Translations under genes and position numbers: made by a program
From: an uncultured Lachnospiraceae bacterium
GTDB taxonomy: Bacteria > Bacillota > Clostridia > Lachnospirales > Lachnospiraceae
Direction: 5' to 3'
DNA length: 36,701 nucleotides
Assembly (NCBI GenBank): GCA_910588955.1
Contig: CAJURQ010000037.1
Location: 1 to 36,701 of the forward strand
Part shown: positions 33,560-36,701 of the stretch, piece after piece
Position numbering within the stretch: the stretch's first letter is position 1
Layout of the letters: every line of letters begins with the position of its first letter
Notes under the pieces: generated by a model
Told to the model about the DNA's origin: nothing
The model's input: the letters and a program-made list of their open reading frames with translations, nothing else
Databases searched by the model: none

Positions 33560-34033
33560 ATGGGTAAAAAATCTACAAAAGAGAACAAAAATATATACTT
33601 TCAGAGCAGGGAAAACGCCGGGCTGACACGCGCACAGGCAAGCGAACTCATCGGCTGCATTTCCGAGAGCAAAATCGAGAAAATAGAAAATGGCACGACC
33701 TCTCCCCAGCCGGAAGATGTCGTTCTCATGGCAGATGCATATAAAAATCCCCGCCTCTGCAATTATTACTGCACCCACGAGTGCCGCATCGGGCAGGATT
33801 ATGTTCCGGAAGTACAAATCAAAGGGCTGCCCGAAATTGCCCTTGGGCTGCTCTCTTCTTTAAATGCGCTGGATAAATGTAAAGAACGGTTGATTGAGAT
33901 TACGGAGGATGGTGAAATCACATCGGACGAGTACAGCGATTTTAAGAAAATCCAGGAGCAGCTTGAGAAAATTTCTGTTACTGTGGAGTCGTTGAAGATG
34001 TGGGTGAGGGATAATGAGGTGGGGGAAAACTAA
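33560..34033 (+). CDS. XRE-family helix-turn-helix regulator
   Basis: 157 residues. An HTH of Cro/C1 type spans about 12-65 ('SRENAGLTRAQASELIG', 'ESKIEKIENGTTSPQPED'). A Cys-rich 'CNYYCTHECRIG' follows, then a helical C-terminal part (about 90-157) probably for oligomerisation. I chose ATG 33560 with AAAGGA upstream; an earlier ATG at 33494 lies within the promoter. Expressed divergently from the two small minus-strand genes, which it might regulate (inference). DNA target unknown. Confidence 0.85.
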   Translation: MGKKSTKENKNIYFQSRENAGLTRAQASELIGCISESKIEKIENGTTSPQPEDVVLMADAYKNPRLCNYYCTHECRIGQDYVPEVQIKGLPEIALGLLSSLNALDKCKERLIEITEDGEITSDEYSDFKKIQEQLEKISVTVESLKMWVRDNEVGEN

Positions 34034-34042
34034 ATGAAAATA

Positions 34043-34079
34043 GGAACAGAGCCACCCCTCCACGGAAATGCCTCTGTCC
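34043..34079 (-). terminator. Terminator of the YHYH protein gene
   Basis: Arms GGACAGAG and CTCTGTTCC (one bulged base) on the minus strand, followed by TATTTTCATTT, about 30 bases after the stop. Also lies just past the XRE gene and may serve both. Confidence 0.55.
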
Positions 34080-34112
34080 ATTATCCACCTTTATGTATTT
34101 TTCACTTAACTG

Positions 34113-34781
34113 CTACTTCGATACTCTATTCTCATTTACCCCATGCTCAATGTAGTGATTATAATACTTAATCAAATCATCACCAAAGGCATCTTCCAAA
34201 TCTTGATTATTGTTTTTATAAACCGTAATGCAAAACTGTGCAGACGATTGCCGTCCCTCCTTGATACCATCTTTTATAAAATGATTATATAATGCTTTCG
34301 CATTGTCGCCGCATGTCTCATAAACATCGGAGTTATTAGTAGCATAATAAGATGCATTAAAAGCAGCATTATCGTATGAGGTATCAGAGATTATCACCGT
34401 CTTCTTTGCGCCGGCAGTTGCTGTCTGTGTACTCACCTTTGCCGCAGTAGTCGCAGAAGCAACCGATGTTGCGCTCGCATTATTGCTCTTACCAGTATCC
34501 GCTGCAGGCTGCGTACTTGTCTTAGGCACTTCCATGTTAACACTTGTATTAGCATATGGACAAACGCCATTCTCATGTAAGTGTGCCGGATATCCACCAC
34601 AATGATAATGATACGCTCCCAAACCACTCACATTCTTGTTGTCCTTGTGACCGCCATTAGCATCCGTCCTGCCACTATGCGCCTCAGCCACTATGACCAT
34701 CATGCAATCCGTACTCGGAATAGCCATCACAATTGTTACAGCTACAAGGAACATCGCCACCATTTTTTTAATCACTTTCAT
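34113..34781 (-). CDS. Secreted YHYH-motif protein with C-terminal repeats
   Basis: 222 residues from ATG 34781 (GGAGGAAATG upstream). Signal peptide (about 1-34). A His/Cys-rich 'GLGAYHYHCGGYPAHLH' and 'NGVCPY' match the YHYH domain, probably metal-binding. A Thr/Ala/Ser-rich linker follows, then two related repeats: 'FNASYYATNNSDVYETCG' with 'ALYNHFIKDGIKEGR', and 'FCITVYKNNNQDLEDAFG' with 'KYYNHYIEHGVNENR'. I recall similar repeats in exported clostridial proteins. Role unknown; an extracellular or wall-associated function is inferred. A TATAAT at 34863-34858 is a possible -10. Confidence 0.82.
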   Translation of the reverse strand: MKVIKKMVAMFLVAVTIVMAIPSTDCMMVIVAEAHSGRTDANGGHKDNKNVSGLGAYHYHCGGYPAHLHENGVCPYANTSVNMEVPKTSTQPAADTGKSNNASATSVASATTAAKVSTQTATAGAKKTVIISDTSYDNAAFNASYYATNNSDVYETCGDNAKALYNHFIKDGIKEGRQSSAQFCITVYKNNNQDLEDAFGDDLIKYYNHYIEHGVNENRVSK

Positions 34782-34936
34782 AATTTCATTTCCTCCTGTC
34801 TCTGCCATCATAGTCAGGTATACTGCCTGTCCTTCTTATGATTACGTATTGTATTCTATTATAGTATACTCTGACATTGTAATATAAGCAAGAAATATTA
34901 GGCAAACGAAAAAATGCAACCAGCCCCCAATTCCAT

Positions 34937-34964
34937 TTGCTTCTCACCCAATCTCTGCTATAAT
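34937..34964 (+). promoter_or_regulatory. Promoter abutting a start codon (leaderless candidate)
   Basis: TTGCTT (34937-34942), 16 bases, TATAAT (34959-34964). The expected transcription start, about 7 bases later, falls at 34971, next to the ATG at 34972. No ribosome site is present. Confidence 0.6.
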
Positions 34965-34971
34965 AACACCC

Positions 34972-35394
34972 ATGATGGCACGTAAAACATATCAAAAAAC
35001 GCTATGTCTTTTTTACATACTGACCCTGCTCCTCTGGAGCGTCTGCTCCGGCGCGTCTTCCGTCTCGGAGATCACGGATGCGGTATGCGGTATGTAGGGT
35101 TGTTATGTAAACCACTCGTCTGCCATCACTTCCACATCCAGGCATCTGCCTGCCCAGAAATATCTTTCCGCGCGGGCTTCCGGTACGACGGAAACACTGT
35201 CCACCGCCAGAAACCGCAGCGCGAGAACGCTGTCACGCGCCGTAAGGCATCTCTCGGCACATCTTTTCTCCGGCAGTCCGTCTGCAAATCAGTACGCCCT
35301 TTCTGGGCTGTTTTTGGCGCATAAAATACCATCGCATAATCTTTGCGGTATCATCATCGCAGATTATATTCACAGACAAGACGGTCAAAAATAA
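34972..35394 (+). pseudogene. Small exported protein frame with in-frame TAG
   Basis: Frame beginning 'MMARKTYQKTLCLFYILTLLLWS', in part a signal peptide, runs 41 codons to TAG (35095-35097). It then continues in the same frame for 98 codons to TAA (35392-35394), ending '...ADYIHRQDGQK'. The 'YIHxQDGxK' ending is one I recall in short Lachnospiraceae exported peptides, so the second half is likely real. I read it as a nonsense-mutated gene. Suppression of UAG cannot be excluded. A tandem TGCGGTA duplication lies just before the stop. The first part may be translated leaderlessly. Confidence 0.55.
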
Positions 35395-35569
35395 TTATCT
35401 TTTTTCACACGTTTTACCAATGACATAACACACAAAGAAATATCCGTTCAGGCACGTTCTGTCCAAGATCGCGCTGTTTTTTGCCATGCGCTTTTCAAGG
35501 GTTTCAATCTGCCTGAATTAATGAAACATATCAAATAGGAAAAATTGTGAAAAAGGAGATTATATAGAT
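35395..35569 (+). other. Spacer, possible continuation of the decayed frame
   Basis: No supported gene. The frame of the preceding gene is open again after its TAA for 47 codons to a TAG at 35536-35538 ('SVQARSVQDRAVFCHALFK' within). With no start or ribosome site this may be chance or decay product. Confidence 0.25.
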
Positions 35570-35713
35570 ATGAATATAGGAGTTTTACTGTTGGTTATCG
35601 TTGGCTGATCCGCCGGCGCACTGTCAACGCTTTACATTGTGTTTTCCCTCTTCGGTACGCTCGGTTTTAAGATTTTTAGAAAGGTGAAATACGGAACTTC
35701 TCTCTTCAATTAG
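35570..35713 (+). pseudogene. Small membrane protein gene with in-frame TGA
   Basis: A good AAGGAG ribosome site precedes ATG 35570. The frame encodes 'MNIGVLLLVIVG', then TGA (35606-35608). It continues 'SAGALSTLYIVFSLFGTLG' and ends 'FRKVKYGTSLFN' at TAG 35711. The whole reads as a 47-residue one- or two-helix membrane protein if codon 13 were Trp (TGG, one base away). Most likely a nonsense mutation, alternatively UGA read-through. An inverted repeat follows 20 bases downstream. Confidence 0.5.
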
Positions 35714-35732
35714 AGTGAGCTGTAAACAACGT

Positions 35733-35771
35733 ATACCCCATAAATAGCTGCATATACTATTTATGGGGTAT
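35733..35771 (+). terminator. 15-bp perfect inverted repeat
   Basis: ATACCCCATAAATAG and CTATTTATGGGGTAT around a 9-base loop. No T tract follows on either strand, so termination is uncertain. Its perfect symmetry could also mark a protein-binding or insertion site. Confidence 0.5.
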
Positions 35772-35866
35772 TAGTGTGAAAGAAAGTAGAGGACAGCCGA
35801 TAAATGGCACACTTAAACAAACTATCATAGGGTAGCTTTGCAAAAGAATATATGTTTGGATAAAAA

Positions 35867-36010
35867 TCAGGAAACTAATTGCGATTCGGAAATAATTCCT
35901 TCTCGCAGCAAAAGTTTTTTAGCCTGTTTGATGGTCTTAACCTTTTGCTTCTCAGCAAGGGCTTGCGGCATATCGATTTTGTATAAGTCAGAGAGTTGAA
36001 ATACTTTCAT
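35867..36010 (-). CDS. Small Lys-rich protein of unknown function
   Basis: 47 codons beginning 'MKVFQLSDLYKIDMPQ' and ending 'REGIISESQLVS'. It looks like a helical, Lys-rich peptide with believable composition, but no clear ribosome site precedes the ATG. Transcribed away from the DUF6512-like gene. It could be a remnant of a larger gene. I do not recognise it. Confidence 0.35.
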   Translation of the reverse strand: MKVFQLSDLYKIDMPQALAEKQKVKTIKQAKKLLLREGIISESQLVS

Positions 36011-36054
36011 TGCTATTTGTGCCGCCAGCCAAAGGCGGCGGAATGGAGATTTTT

Positions 36055-36609
36055 ATGAAACATTTAAGACACTATACAATAATCGGTATCATTTTTGTTC
36101 TGGTGACAGGCACGCTGTCCCACTTCCTGTACGACTGGTCCGGGCAAAATCCTGTTGTCGGTCTTTTCACGCCGGTTAACGAGTCCGTCTGGGAACATAT
36201 GAAATTACTGTTCTTTCCCATGCTGCTTTATTCCCTCATTATAATTTTGAAATACAGACGGCAATATCCTCATATCGCTTCCGCGCTGTTCTTCGGCATA
36301 TTGACGGGCACGGTTCTCATCCCGATTTTTTACTATGCCTACACATCCGTCCTCGGCACAAATTATCTTGCTCTGGATATCGGGGTCTTTATCCTGAGCA
36401 TTGTCATCAGCTTTTGGCTCACTTACAAGCTTACACTGTCACACAGGCTTGAAAACCACACTTTTGTCTTAGGACTCTTGGTGTGCGTGCTACTGCTCTG
36501 TTTTCTGCGGTTTTCCTACCATGCGCCGCATACGGTCATTTTTCAGGATCCTACAGTGGATAGTTATTTAGAAAACGCCCATGCCGGGCAAACAAAAATA
36601 AGACATTAG
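36055..36609 (+). CDS. DUF6512-like membrane protein
   Basis: 184 residues from ATG 36055 (GGAG seven bases upstream; ATG 36043 is an alternative). Five or six membrane helices, with the family-like N-terminal stretch 'SHFLYDWSGQNPVVGLF' and 'PVNESVWEHMKLLFFPML' between the first two helices, and a conserved-looking Glu/His. I place it in the DUF6512 group from memory. Function unknown. It overlaps nothing but lies between a small minus-strand frame and the tRNA. Confidence 0.8.
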   Translation: MKHLRHYTIIGIIFVLVTGTLSHFLYDWSGQNPVVGLFTPVNESVWEHMKLLFFPMLLYSLIIILKYRRQYPHIASALFFGILTGTVLIPIFYYAYTSVLGTNYLALDIGVFILSIVISFWLTYKLTLSHRLENHTFVLGLLVCVLLLCFLRFSYHAPHTVIFQDPTVDSYLENAHAGQTKIRH

Positions 36610-36624
36610 TATAATCTAATGTCT
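36601..36624 (-). terminator. Terminator of the tRNA transcript
   Basis: AGACATTAG-ATTATA-CTAATGTCT on the minus strand, followed by TATTTTTGTTTG. Read on the plus strand it follows the DUF6512-like stop with no T tract, so it mainly serves the tRNA. Confidence 0.7.
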
Positions 36625-36639
36625 CATTCCAAATATTAC

Positions 36640-36701
36640 TGCTGGTGGTGGGACTTGAACCCACACGTGGTTGCCCACAACAGATTTTGAGTCTGCCTCG
36701 T
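36640..36701 (-). tRNA. tRNA-Leu (anticodon CAA), 5' part outside the window
   Basis: On the minus strand the anticodon arm CAGA-CTCAAAA-TCTG gives anticodon CAA. A long variable arm follows (type II tRNA, as expected for Leu), then T arm GTGGG-TTCAAGT-CCCAC, acceptor strand CACCAGC and discriminator A. CCA is not encoded. The D arm and 5' acceptor strand lie past the window end. Confidence 0.9.

Noticed and set aside
35004..35324. Plus-strand frame of 106 codons overlapping the decayed exported-peptide gene
   Set aside because: Arg/His/Cys-rich composition and no ribosome site; the other frame with signal peptide and 'YIHRQDGQK' end is better supported.

Overview
The window looks like a chromosomal segment of a Lachnospiraceae-type clostridium (Bacillota). 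The evidence is a mid-GC genome with GGAGG-type ribosome binding sites, consensus TTGACA/TATAAT promoters, a C-terminal remnant of a surface-protein family I associate with Lachnospiraceae, a CUT1 sugar ABC operon ending in YesM/YesN-type regulator remnants, an ECF vitamin-type transporter, PFL/ACT gene pairs and a DUF6512-type membrane protein. Taxonomy is inferred from gene content only. Almost all genes from about 2.8 to 33.3 kb lie on the minus strand.

Layout. (1) About 0-2.8 kb is a gene graveyard: a DUF1016/YhcG-type nuclease gene with deletions, an LPXTG-like surface-protein remnant, and a complete DDE transposase gene of an insertion sequence. (2) 2.8-5.7 kb: a GH13 alpha-glucan hydrolase followed by a glycerol-1-phosphate-dehydrogenase-like protein, behind a promoter with a LacI-type palindrome. 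(3) 5.8-9.3 kb: feoA-feoB ferrous iron uptake, coupled to a Sel1-repeat protein. (4) 9.3-13.6 kb: an ECF transporter (S component, fused double ATPase, T component) followed by an NAD-dependent epimerase/dehydratase-like gene. (5) 13.6-19.0 kb: PFL/UPF0210 protein, ACT-domain protein, upp, an EF-hand-bearing lipoprotein, and an AAA ATPase with a C-terminal nuclease-like domain. (6) 19.0-24.0 kb: a sugar ABC operon (binding protein and two permeases) whose downstream two-component regulator appears collapsed by a deletion into an out-of-frame sensor/AraC remnant. (7) 24.0-31.1 kb: a housekeeping cluster polA-coaE-ftsA-like-walJ, preceded by a small zinc-finger membrane protein. (8) 31.2-33.4 kb: a GH25 lysozyme with a repeat-rich promoter, then two small genes. 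(9) 33.5-36.7 kb is accessory: an XRE regulator, a secreted YHYH protein, two tandem small plus-strand frames each carrying one in-frame stop, a DUF6512-like membrane protein, and the 3' part of a tRNA-Leu(CAA).

I see no CRISPR array, prophage, or clear defence island. The more unusual signals are regulatory or degenerative. They include phased TGTWAC-type repeats over the lysozyme promoter, a nested hairpin element between the ACT and PFL genes, mutually exclusive hairpins in the sugar operon, a putatively leaderless small gene with an amber codon, and the collapsed YesM/YesN locus.
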